A stretch of 64,000 nt of DNA, taken from assembly GCF_000003815.2 (NCBI RefSeq), contig NC_049989.1, positions 10,929,273-10,993,272 on the forward strand. The letters are read 5' to 3'. The translations under genes were made by a program, and so were the position numbers. This document shows, in pieces, positions 36,427 to 49,034 of the stretch. The stretch comes from Branchiostoma floridae (taxonomy: Eukaryota > Chordata > Leptocardii > Amphioxiformes > Branchiostomatidae). Within the stretch, counting starts at the first letter, position 1, and every line of letters begins with the position of its first letter. The notes beneath the pieces were generated by a model, which saw nothing but the letters and a program-made list of their open reading frames with translations, did not search any database and was not told the origin of the DNA.

Positions 36427-38512
36427 CGCCGCGTCCACACCGGTCGCGCCATCTCAGGTCTGGTCTCTGTGCTGTGCACCTTTCAGGATATCCTAATGGG
36501 GTGGGGGGTTGTTTGCAGAGGAAAAACTGGAAAAAGGCAGTGGCTCAAAGTATTTTTCCAACCGGACTTCCACTTTTTTCAACTTTTCCCGAAAGTCCAC
36601 TTTAATTCAAAAGTACAGGTACCTTGTGTAATACACAAATAGTTAGTCCTCTAGGATTGTTAATGAATACAGCAGGCCCATTGCAGAAGGGAGGGTAGAT
36701 TGGATGCGGGGGAAAATTCAAATCAAAGAAATGAAAGGTTTGGGGGTTGAACGAGTTGAAATGACAAGATTTTCAAATGGGACAAAGGGTTGAACAGGAA
36801 ATTCGTGGAAGTTGAAATGAACTGGAATTCGGAATCTATTCCTAGAAGCCACACAAAGTCCTAGAAGTCATTCACAGGAAGATCTAGAAGGGAAATTATA
36901 TTCCTCAAAGTCACACAAATTTTATAAAAAGTGAAAATCACACTCATAAACTCCTGGAAGTCACATGCACAAATTCCTGGAAGATATCAAGCCACATCAG
37001 TAAACCAAAGTGCAAACCTCTAACGCGTTTGGGTGTCCGTGGTAGGTGCACAGTACAGGACAGGCCCTATCCAAGGCACCCTACTGTACATGTACATGTA
37101 TGGCACCAGAGCTAAACAGCTAAGTATGTGTGACGTGTCCGGGACTGTAGCTTCTCTCCAGCGTGCAAGAGACCTGACGAACCTCCCCGTATTCTTCGTG
37201 CAGTGGGCAGGGTGATGACTTCATCACCACTATGGGCAATATGGCTATGGACTGGTGGACTTTATCTGTAGGGGTGTGCAGGTGGCACCTGGAGAAAAGA
37301 AAATGCAGGTCCCATATATAAGCCAGATCATGCAGCTGACTTTGCCCAGGCTACTTTTACTCCAAATTGTTTGTACCTAAAATGTTGGGGGCTATGAAAA
37401 AGTGGACCAGTTCCACAAAATACAAGTACATTGTAGAATCAAAATCAAAAATAAAGCCAGGACAGTGTCGTCAGAAAAACAAATCTTAGCAAAAAAAAAG
37501 TAACAGTACGAAACGGTTGTTAAGGAGAAACTAGAAGTTAGTCTGTTCTACCATCAGGTAACCAGAAAGTTGTTTGCCTGGTGATGGTAGTGGAGAAAAG
37601 GGTCTGGGCCTTGCCAGTTGCGTGGTGCAATGTACAGCGTTCGTTACAATGTGGTGTTGAAATGCAGTCATCTTCGACATTTTGATTAGCTATGCTCCAT
37701 GGTAGACAGCTGTCAATGGAATAAATGCAATGCAGACATACATCACTAACACAAAGCATGTCACATACCTTACCTCACAATGGTAAAGAGTTCCTACAAA
37801 TATCTCTGAATTTCGTTTCAAATCTGTCCCAAATTTGATCCTTAGACAATTGAATTTTTGTGTACCACTGAACTATTTTTGATTGTATTGTAAAACACGG
37901 AATTCTTCCTTTTTGATGAAAATATTGCCATGATGCCAAGTCAAAGTTTATGACAATAAAAACATTTGAGAAGAAATTGCTATACCATCTCCTTCTTTGA
38001 GATGGAAATGCACAATTTACAGAAAAAACACTGAGAGAAAATTCAACCATGCCGTCTAAAAGGTGTCATACACCTAGTAGGTTCTTCTAACATTATCAAG
38101 TCAAAATTGACAGCTGTCTACCAAAGCATTCGACCCAAAATTATTGCATACCAAGTTTCCAGGCAGTCCTGGGATAGCAGCAGAAGAGTAAACGTGTAAA
38201 TTATTGTTGTTCTATGATGATTAATGGTTAGGAGATGAATATTACAAGCCAGCGGTAAGTTAGCACAGTTATCATGTCGCCCCACACTATGCCGGTAGCC
38301 TAGCCTGTTGTCTATCTACTCCAGCTCCAGTCTGCTTCTATGATTGCCTCTTTGCAGTGAAGTTGGACACGTGTTGATGACCAAGTATTTGAAGATTTGT
38401 GAGAGCTCTGATTGGCTACAAGATTAACGGTTCTCTTTGATGTCACGTGATCTGGACTCAAACAGACATTTGGACGTTTGATCCCTGTTTCACCGTTAAT
38501 ACTAACATAAGG

Positions 38513-38840
38513 CAGGGTTGGACAAGTTTCCTAAAATTCACTTGTCCTATCGGGAAAGTACATAAAAAATTTACTTGCCTGAAACAAATTTTCACTTGCC
38601 TCAAAATTTACATGCCTTTTTACGATGCATTTTCACTTCCAGCAATGGAATTCTTTTGTTATTGGCTCTATTTTTCTGTGTTGACCAATGCTTGATGCGC
38701 TGTCGGTGAAAAGTAACAAGCATATCAAAATCTCACTCATTAAAATATCTTACTTGCCCGATCGGGCTAGTGGGGTAGGACATGGGCTAGCCCGATGGAC
38801 TATTTCACTTGCCCGGGACAAAAGGGCTAGTCCAACCCTG
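38513..38840. mobile_element. MITE with CAGGGTTGGACAAG termini
   Basis: The left CAGGGTTGGACAAGT and the right ACTAGTCCAACCCTG-like end (CTAGTCCAACCCTG) are inverted. Inside, CACTTGTCCTATCGGG is mirrored by GCCCGATGGACTATTTCACTTGCCCG. The CAGGG ends suggest hAT type, but no 8-bp duplication was found. Confidence 0.6.
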
Positions 38841-39889
38841 TAGGGGCCAACCTTTGTAATGAGAATGGGTGCCTGGCTATGCTGAGAGGAGGCAGTCAGA
38901 ACAGTGGGCTGGAGCTATAGTAGGGTGGATACCAGGCTATTGGTACTACCCACAGTGGGGAAATTGTACAAGCACATAGAAGCTTCTGCTCCAAACTTCT
39001 CGAGGGTTGGGATATATCGATGTCTGATGCGTACACAGGGCTTTTAAATCTTGTTTTACCCCCAGAATGATGTAATTCTTGGTAGTCCAAAGATTTCGCC
39101 ATTCACAAATGAATTGGAGGGATGGTATAGGAGTGAGTTTTTTGTGTAAATATGTGTAAATGTAGACGCTCAGCTTCCAAGCCTTGCAGAGTCTTTAAAA
39201 GTAGAGACTTCTTAAGATGTATTGGATGTATGCAAAGGCCTGCTGACCATAGAGTTTTGCTTCTCCAGTTATGGGAAATTATATGTATGCTCCAGCTATG
39301 AAGAGTATAAATGTATTAATAAGACATATATAAAAACAAAGGGTGCCCCATTGACTTTCAGTTACACAACAATGTTCCTGATACAACCTATATCAGATTA
39401 CAATTAACCATTACAGAAAATCAACCTGTAATCTACTATGATCTGGACACTACGATGGGTGTGTCAAACATGTATAATAACATATAAGTGGGTAAAATCT
39501 TTCTGGATAAGAAACCGAAAACTTCCAAATCTGCATTGCAACCTCTGTTGAACTTATTTGTCAGTTTTGCATACTAATGAAAACAATATTTGGTTTAGTC
39601 ACAAAGAGTGTATGTATAATATCAAAATAGTTTGCCCTGGCCCTTGTATTCTCCATGTAATGAAAGGTCCCAAATTGACAATGTCGACTACACTGATGTA
39701 AACTGAAATTGACTACAGGAATATTTTGGATGGAACTAAACTGAATGCCCTGAATGTGTGTCAGCGGTTGTACGATGTTGGCACGTAGTTCTAAGGTTGT
39801 ACAGATGTAGTTTGTGATGAGGAAAAAGACATGCAGTTGCAATTATTGCTTAGAGAACATAGCCATATTAAATATAGCTAATAGAAGGA

Positions 39890-41165
39890 GCATCTGTGTG
39901 AACATATTCTGCACTGCTGCTTAGCTTATTCATATTCATAAAGAAAAACAATCCCAATGGCCCTATTTCACATGTCTAAAGAGCATGTGACTGTGAACAC
40001 CAACTGTAATTCTCTTGTATTTGTGGAAAACTTCCTGGTGTCCATATAAGGAATATTTCCATATATGGCAAGTAACTAATTTCCTGGCAAACATACTTCC
40101 AGGACACAATACTAAAAGGTGACACAAATAAAAGAACTATAAGTCCTCCAGAATGTTATTAATATATTGTAAGTCTCAGAACATTTACAGAATGTGTCCA
40201 GCTAGCAAAACTAACAAAACCATATTTTATATCAAGTTCACAGTTCCATGCTTTATTGCGACAATTGAAAATTCCTGTATTTTGGAGAGCCACCGAATTG
40301 TACTGGATGTAGTAACTGCGGTCAGAATGTGCTGAAAATAGTCAAAACTCGACAAGTCATGGTCTTGCTCTCTGCATACTGCCCGAAGCTGTGTAAATTT
40401 CATTCTTTTTTAAAATTTTTGTTGAGAAACTGAATGTGCAGCAGTACAGAATCTGTAGGTTGACAAGAGGTGTACTGTTAAAAGATACTGAATATAAGAC
40501 ATGTTGTAACTAATTAGAACTGCAATCTTATTATGTTTTGTTTTTTTAATACCATAACTTGAAGGGGTGGCTAGAGTGTACAAAATTCTTTGTCTTATTG
40601 TATTCTAAGGGCGTTGCCTTGTGATACTATATACTGTAGTGTTCTTGCTTTTGTGTACGTACAAAGATAGGTGAGGATGTATTAAAGATAATTAAAGTGA
40701 GAAGCTGCAAATATTCAATATGGAAGGATGATTTGTGTATTGTAATTCTGCATAAAGCATTCATTTTATCCACTCTGTGTGAGGAAATACACCCTTAGTG
40801 ATGCCTTCTTTTTCCAAAAATTTGACCATACACTGTTACAGTTTAGTACTAGTGGTACATAACATGCACAAGCACATACATATCTACATACCCAATCTTT
40901 AAGGACAATGCTAAAACTATTAATCAAAACATGTACTGCACTGTCGCTAAACTTATTCGTAAAGGGAAAAAAATCCCACCTGGCCCTATTCACATGTCTG
41001 AAGAGCATGTACATGTAACTGTGGACTATAACTGTAATTCTCTTGTACGAATATTTCCGTATATGGCAAGTAACTAATTTCCTGGCAAACATGCTTCCAG
41101 GACACATACATGTGTGTAAGAAAAGGTGGCACAAGTAAAGGAACTATAAAAGTCCTACAAAATGT
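39890..41165 (+). repeat. direct duplication of ~250 bp, about 1 kb apart
   Basis: The block at about 39890-40155 recurs at about 40925-41165 in the same order. Shared strings include ACTGTAATTCTCTTGTA, TATATGGCAAGTAACTAATT, TTCCTGGCAAACAT and CTTCCAGGACACA. The second copy lacks a short segment before the GGCAAGTAAC block. It is either a local segmental duplication or two copies of an unknown element. It lies downstream of LIS1. Confidence 0.7.
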
Positions 41166-41565
41166 GCAACCACGGACTCACCCAAGAAACCATGGACTTG
41201 CCCAAAATCATCCCTGCATGAAATGTAGTTTTTTGTTTTGTTTTATGTATTAGTGTCTCAGAAAAAAAATAGTTTGTAAAGACTACAGTGCTACTTGTAA
41301 CATGTCACCTTTTGAAAGCAAATGCAGGATATTCATTCTCCACAAAACCATGGACTTTTCTGAAATCATCCCATCATAAAATGGACCTTTTCCTTATCAC
41401 CCTGATGCTAAAATATTCCAAAAGTCATCCTTTATACTGGAAAAAAAAGCTTTACCATCCTCACCTCAGTGCAAAAATGAACTGTTTCTGAAGCATCCCT
41501 GGTGCTGAATGGACCATTCCAGAATAACCATCTGGCGTGAAGTTCAGTTCAGTTCTGGTGACAGG

Positions 41566-41747
41566 TACTGTAAATGCAGAAACTTCGGCAGTGGTTTAAT
41601 GTTTGCAGTTTTTGCGGTGGCCACTTCACTGAAAACTTAAAACCACCGCGAACATTTTTCCATGGCAGTATAAGAGACTATAGTAAAAAGTCGTTTTTCC
41701 CGCTACCGCGAAATTAAATCCCCATGAACATAAATGCATTTACATTA
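41566..41747. mobile_element. TACTGTAAATGCA MITE, copy 3
   Basis: It begins TACTGTAAATGCAGAAAC and ends AAATGCATTTACATTA, with one change in the outer right end. The internal GGTGGCCACTTCACTG and AAACCACCGCGAAC phrases match the other copies. Confidence 0.7.
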
Positions 41748-43974
41748 TGATGGCCATCTAAGTGCTGTTTATATAGATCATGACTCCCAATCCTCTGTAG
41801 ATCAAGATGGGGCTTTGGTTCACATCCTCACATAGTTCATGTCTTTTACAAGTAGGTTTAATATGGTCAGACCCACTCTTAGCACATAGGATAACATCAC
41901 CTATAATCCCATGGACCTTTACTATAGGATGACGTGGGGTTGATCCCTAGCGAGCTGTGGGGAGATGTCAAGGGCAGCATGTACATGTAGATTACTTGTG
42001 CAACTGCCATTTAGCTTCATTTGGGTATATGTAAATGTTAATATCATGTCTTTGTTGTGCTTTGATATCTGCCCACATAAAAAGCCTGGTTACCATTGAC
42101 GATGGTCAACATACTATAAAATTGAAAATATGTTGCAAACTTCTATCACTTTGATGACAAAACATCCTTTTTGCTTTGAATAGACATTTTCACATGTAAA
42201 TCAAATACAAATGTTTACATCTGGCTCACCAACAAACTGCAATCAGGGAAAACACCCTACCAGAACTGAGAAGTGTTGAGGAACACTGAAGAATGATGAC
42301 CTTTTCTCTTGACTTCAGCACCTTGGGATTGTTACCAGCTGTACTGTATATATTGTTGGGGAAGAGGGCCCATATGTATGCGGTGTGGAGGAACAGGTGT
42401 GTTTACCTGCCTGGGTGTTCAGCACCAAGGACAGGTAATCGCCGTTGTGTTCGCCTATACATGTGTGTATGTATGAGTGGTGTTTACCTTTGTGGAAGGT
42501 GTTCAGCACTAAGGACAGGGGTTGCATTCATCATCACAGTCCTTTTCGTCCTGACGGACGCAGGAATCACTTTGAACACCCAACCGTGGCGACTAAGCAA
42601 GAAAAGCCTGCCGCAGTGATCACGGCCATCTAACATGGTTCGCCATTGAATTTGACCACCCCCCTCCCCAACTAGCGCAACTCTAATTTCGATCCAAATC
42701 TACCTCAAAAGTCAGCAAAAGCGATCACAGGAGCCTGCCTGAACTAAGATAGAATAGGTGCAACGCTATTCACTAACTGTGAAACTTTAACAGCAAATTT
42801 AAGGAAGATTAGAACTACAAAATGTTTCACAAATGCCCTTTTCACGATTTCAGTTGAAGAAATGTTGGACACGGTCTCACAGCGACGCCTAGTGATCAGA
42901 AACCAATTTGCAGTTTTTTTTCTGACAGGAAAGCGAAGGCTTGAAGTTGATTGGTTAATGCGGAGCCTATCGTAACTTCGATTGCCGGATTGGGCAAAGT
43001 TAACCAATGACAGACGGTTGAACTTGATGGACAGGTAAAATGTACTGTAGATGCTAAATTGATACGCTGACATTTGTCAATGTGGGTAGAATCTCTACCA
43101 ATGAAAATGCATAAGACATCAAATTGACCAATCACAGAAAAGTAATCAAAATCTTTTCAGCATTCTAATCAAGTAATCCCAAGCTCAGGTGTAGAAAGTT
43201 AACAAATGTAATCAAGAACAGGTGAGAAATATTAGGGGAAACAGGTGAGGCCTGCACGTGAATGAAGGGTAGAATATGCACAGAACAAAGGAAATCCATG
43301 TAGACAGTCCAAGTGAATGCCGAGCGCAGGAAAGCGAGATGGAAGCAAGGACATGAAGAGTTTGAGTTACGTGAGTGGGGTTAATAAATGGGTCGTGAAG
43401 GGAGGAAAAGGGGACAAAATTTTAAAACCACCCGCCCAACATTTAGCATTTCTCGTTGCCGAGAAGTTTTTCGTCGTCAGTGGAGGACGTCCCACTAACA
43501 CCCGATATCAATCCCCATACCTAACATGTGAGATGTCTTCTACACTGGAGCGGAGGAATACTTAATTAGGATAGAATCGTACCTTGTAATAATGATTTTG
43601 TCCGCAAGGCGACGCTTTTTTATCAGAAAAGTGTTGCGTATGATATGTTGTATGTTAGTCGACTGGCATGTATCAGTCGTTACGCAGTGATTTAGTAAGA
43701 TATCTACTAAATGAGCAAACATAATTGAAAATGTGTAAATCAATGCAATTTCTTTTAGGTATCCCTATACCTCATAGTAGAGTCCTAATTAACATTTTCA
43801 ATCAATTATGATATTTTTTACTGAGGCCATTCATGTTTCAAGCAAATAACAGCAGATAGTCAACTTCTCTGACATAACAAAGGTCAAGAACAAGGCTACT
43901 CTGATGAATACAAGAAAATTAGCAATATCAAACTGTGAATCCACTGAGAGGATGGGGAGGTGTGATTGCATAGG

Positions 43975-44240
43975 AAATGACCTGGACCAAATGACATATT
44001 TCAAGACAAAAATGTACATTTTTGGTTCCTGTACCATGGTATTACAACCAAATGACTTGAATTTGGTATAGAGATGCCTGCTATATATACCCACAGAACT
44101 TCAGAATGATTTATTTGAGATTTTGAGGTATTTTTAGACCAAAGGTTGATGTGGAACATTCAATTTTGCATTTGAGATAAGGTGGGGTGAAATATGCTGA
44201 ATTTGCTCATAAGCAAATGTTGGTCTTTCTACTTAAAAAG
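43975..44240. repeat. degenerate copy of the 3-kb tandem-repeat unit
   Basis: TTTTTGGTTCCTGTACCATG, then ATTACAACCAAATGACTTG and ATTTGGTATAGAGATGCC, match the units at 2935-3700. The tail GCAAATGTTGGTCTTTCTA matches the end of that array. This shows the array is built from a dispersed element rather than a purely local satellite. Confidence 0.55.
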
Positions 44241-45336
44241 CCGTTTGGGCAGTTGACGTCACGTAAGTTTGACACGCCCGACTCAAAACGCAGTTAGCCG
44301 CACTGGAAACATGCGCGACAAGTCAGTGAACATCTGTATGGTGCCATCTTCAAGAAATCACGTGCGTCCGCCCTTTTTTTAACCTCCTTGGTCCGCCACA
44401 ACAACAATCGATACTTCACACCATCAGGTACGTACGTCCACACGTTATAGCCTCTACCAGGCTCCATGGGTGGCTGAACATTGACTGAAGAGACCGATAA
44501 GACGCTAACGGAGTTACATGGGGTGTAAATTGTGCTACAATGGCCGACTATCTCTTCTGGCATGTCATACTATTTTTCCGGCGATGCCTCAAGGAGCTTT
44601 GTAGAGGATACGGACTTCATTCATGTTGCTTTTTTTACCGTGAGGAACAACCGTGGTTCTAGATCTGTGATCTACGTGGCATTTTTATATAACGTTACCT
44701 CACCCGCTTGTTTTCAAGCAATTAACGTGTCCTGGTTTCGCCCATATTTACGCTTGTAATGGTGTGAAGAAAATCGTCATCTGTCGGATGAACAACAACA
44801 ATAATAAGTGAGCTATGACTAAAACTGTTATAATTATGCATCTGGCCTATTGCTTGCAGCTATTATTATTTATGATCGTATATTTCTCGCCTGGATTTTG
44901 TTGGTAGATTTTCTTTAACCTCCTTGTTGATTTAATTAGATCTTCGGGGCGGGGGTTCATGACAGGTCCTTAACTCACGGCTAAAGGTCTGCGGCTCAAA
45001 TCAGAGATACAAATCGATTTTCTACGTCTTTGCCCGAGACATCCCTTAGGCCCTCACCTGTTCTAAATGCAGAGGTTAGGTAGTACCGTCGCCGATAGGG
45101 CGAGTCATTGAACGTTTGATACCGTTGTTTTCACTGTTGTAGATTGATCTGTTTACGTTTAAGGAGTCCGACATAAAAACAAGGTCGCTGCTTTAATTAC
45201 AGATTGCAGTACTAGTGTTTAACGGTTTGTGAAGAAATGTTAAATGACTGACACAGTTTTATAGTGTTGTATAAATTGCTATCAGTGCGCTATGAATGAT
45301 TATTCCATGCTGTATCATTAGGTGAAAAACTCCAGT

Positions 45337-48300
45337 ATGCAGGGCACAAGACTTCTCGGTGCCGTCTTCTTGCTTCTCCTCTTTTTAATGATGACATCGT
45401 TTTACGACGTCCAGGTTCGTTTAAGTGTTGAGGGGGGTATTAGCAATATCGGTATCAACTAGGACCGTATGTAACCGGGACTGTGAGAGCACCAAGAAGT
45501 GTTACCTGTGTTTGATGAATTCTATATGTGTTCTAGAAATGTTACATGTGTTCAAGAAATATCAAATGTCCTCAAGAAGTGTTATATGTGTTCAATAAAC
45601 ATTACATGTGTTCAAGAAATGTTTTGTGCTCAAGAAAACGTTGTATGTGTCAATAGTAACTTGTATCTTGAAAAACGGGAAGACAGTGCACAGATAAACA
45701 CCAAAACAGGACTGTCCTTTTAAATTGTAAATAAGACAGCGTTACTGCTTGATATTTTGCTTGCATTGAAAAGAAAATATTTAACTGAAGATCTTCTTTT
45801 TGTTCTCAGCGCAATGGTCTCACCATGATTTTTATGGATGCTTCAAGACCACAACTTAAGCAAAACGTTTCTCACCACATTGCACTTCAAGACTTCCAGT
45901 CCCAAGCTTCAGTCACAAACAGCACACAGTGGGATGTGACATTACTCAGTGACACAAAGGTAACGTACTGCCTTGTTGTTATTACGTATCATTAGACTTA
46001 GATCCACCCGTGTCTAGTGACGCATCGTGCAGCAAGCAGTCTCCATTCAGGGCGGTTTTGGGCGAGGATTCCTTCAGGTTAATCCCCAGTTGGACAAGGT
46101 CCCTCTGTAGCATGTGCCTCCAAGTTAATTTTGGTCTTCCACGTTTTCTTTTTCTATGTCAAGTTGTCAGTGTAGTGCTGTTTTAGCGTGTCTGTCTACA
46201 GGCATTCTAAGCACATCTCCTGTGTACTTTATCCTTATTTCTGTGATGGTGGCGCTAAGAGGTTTTGTCTTACTCCTTTTATGTTGAAATATAAACGTTT
46301 AAAAAAACTACCATACAAAAAAAAAACTTTAGGTGTTACTCTACAAACATACATTGATTCAATGCTACATGTTATACCGTTCAAAATGCTATATATACCT
46401 TTCCCGACATATTTTCCTTTCCCGGTGTATTCTCAGTAGAAAATCGCGAATTCGCCCCCTCCCCCTCCCCCCCAAAAAAACTTACGCCAAGGCCCCCAGA
46501 GACGCAGGTGAAGGAGGCTAGAACATAGGACGATTCGGGATTCCCAGTAGAGCTTTAATCTGTCCCAGGACAGGCCAGAGTTGTCTCCAATTTCAGTCTA
46601 TACTATGACATATACCTGCATATACAGCAACGATATCATTCGAAAGTTTGTTATGATCGTACATTTATGAGTTAAGTAGGTGGGCTACTTAACAACGTCG
46701 TTGAGGTAGGGAAGGAAAATGCCAAGATTTCCCCTTGATGATAATAATGTACGTTGTTTGTGTTGTGTCATTAGAAAGCGTGTATTTTTCCTTTACAGTG
46801 ATGCCTTATTTCCCATGAACCTTAAAATATTATCACACTTTTGTGCTTCAAGCACCATGTAGGATTTCGTTGGCTAGTGGGTCGAACAAAAAGACCCCCT
46901 GCCAATGTTAGGCACTGTTTTGGCATGCAGTGAAATTTTCAATCGGCACTCTTGTGTTGTGATACTACTTACATGTGGTCATCTCTGGTATTCAACCATT
47001 GAATTTAAAAGAACATTACATATTTGATATTATTAGTCAAAGACAAATGTATATGCTTCTCAGTGATATGTACTATACAATTGATTAACTAACAATGGAG
47101 AAATGATTGACCAAATTGAAGTTTACTAACGTTTTGTACCGAGTATATTATATTGAACTTTATATAGCTAGGCAATGTAATGGTGTATCATCTGACCCGT
47201 GTGTAACATTAACAAATGGAACGTACTTGGGCAAGAGAAGACCCAAAAGATCTACTTTTTGTAAAGAGGTATTGTAAATAGGACTGTCCAAGCTTTCGAG
47301 GTACTTTTACCTTCGCCGAGAAAGTTATGTTTTCGGCAGAGTTCGTGTGTGTGTATATTTGACCACGATAAGGGCCTCGATATATGGATTATCTTAATAT
47401 TCGGTATATCTTGATGAGACCTCGAAATAATTAGATCCCCCCTCCCTATCGGTTTTCTACGGTATTGTAGTGGGAAGTCCTATTTCAGTATCTCGTGTTC
47501 TGAAGAAGCTCTTGTGATAGAGAAGAAGTTACTTAAGTGAAGAGAGCCGTTCGACCATCAGATTTTGTCTTTTTTTTTTTACAGGATATGACTGATGCAT
47601 CATCTGTAGCTCTGTCTATTCCGAGGTATGCTAATCCTTGTACTACGGTGGAGGTTTTATGTGCGGCATAAGCAAAGTACGTCGTAAGTCGGGGAAGACT
47701 CGGGCGCAATGGTTTGAAACCGTGGTCACAAAGGTCGTAGGACGTAGGACATCGTACGATAAGGTCATAAGAGAGTACCTGCATCAATTATTGCAAAAGC
47801 GTTCAAGCGGCTATTCAGAAGAGACACAAGTGAAAAATCGTGTGACGCTGGAAGAAATCCGATGCTGTGCGATGGCTGATTTTCATTATGATATAGCTGC
47901 GATTTACTGCGCTCATCGTGCGATATGCGGAATATGCAAGGGCGACGTGTGCGCGTTGTGACCGGGGCTTTAAGGTGGGGTCACACGTGCGTATATATTG
48001 AAGTCCGTATGAGGCGCGCATGGGATTATTTGCCTCCACCAGGCTCCACAGGTCGTTGGAAAAATAATAGAAATTGGACAAACGTAAACAGGTAACATGT
48101 CAGACGAGTTAGCTAGGTCGCTAACCATACTTCTCGGTCAGCTAACTCATCTGGCATGTTATGTATTTATATTTGTCCAATTTGTACTATTTTTCCTGCG
48201 ACCTGTACGTGGCGCCTGGTAGAGACTAAGAGCTTCGTACGCATCTGAAACGGACTTGAATATATACGCATGTGTGAACCCACCTTTAGATACTGATTTG

Positions 48301-49000
48301 CACCATGAGCAATTACGTTTCCAAAAGATGTTTCCCGCGTCTTTGGTTGAACTTTGACATTTAGTCAAGCGAAGAGACAGGCTAACCGGTTAGACAGCAT
48401 CATGTTACAGAGTGTGACACAGACATAGGTCAGCACTCAGGCAAGCTTGAAGATCTCTAAAGCCCCGGTCACAAAGCGCGTACGATTTCTTGCGATCTGC
48501 CACTAAAATGTCAAGACCATAGCATATCTGGAACAAGAGATACATTGAAAAAACTGCTATGATAGAATATTGTCATTAATTATGCAAATATGCTCCTATT
48601 TTGCATAATTTGTATCTTATCTTGTACAACATTGTCTAAGGTACCTACATAACAAAAATCATGAAAATCCGTTGTTCCCTTCTTGAGTTATCCTCTTCAG
48701 AAGTTTTTGACAAAAATGCCCCTGCTATCCCAAAACTAGACGCTAGGGGGCTCAAACTTATGTCATTTTTCCCTGAGCACAAGAGCTATCTAACACCTAA
48801 ATAATCATGACCATAGCATGTTCAGAACACCGAGATAGCAAAACTTGAAGTTGCGCTGCAGTACCAAGGGGAGCCGCAAGGGGGCCCAAAATCTAATCAT
48901 TTCCAGTTTTTATCACACCCTACCAACACACCAAGTATGAAACCAATCCACCAAGCCGTTCTTGAGTTAACTTGTTTACACACACACACACACACACACT

Positions 49001-49034
<34 letters not shown>

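Larger units (their letters stand above)
36427..45336. other. LIS1 3' region and intergenic DNA
   Basis: No coding exon is visible. The LIS1 3' UTR begins at 36427, and the first AATAAA I noticed is at 37450, with others at about 37720 and 40125. Elements in the stretch are 38513-38840, 41566-41747, the pair at about 39890-40155 and 40925-41165, and the degenerate repeat at 43975-44240. A single perfect TGACGTCA lies at 44254, about 1.1 kb before the Gal3ST start codon. Confidence 0.5.

Noticed and set aside
43317-43565. Possible small gene (82 codons, plus strand) before the Gal3ST gene
   Set aside because: No recognisable domain or splice partner, and composition like the surrounding intergenic DNA. 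It may be part of a 5' UTR, but nothing supports coding.
45495-45660. Possible CRISPR-like array
   Set aside because: Units are adjacent and degenerate with no unique spacers, in a eukaryotic intron. It is a minisatellite.
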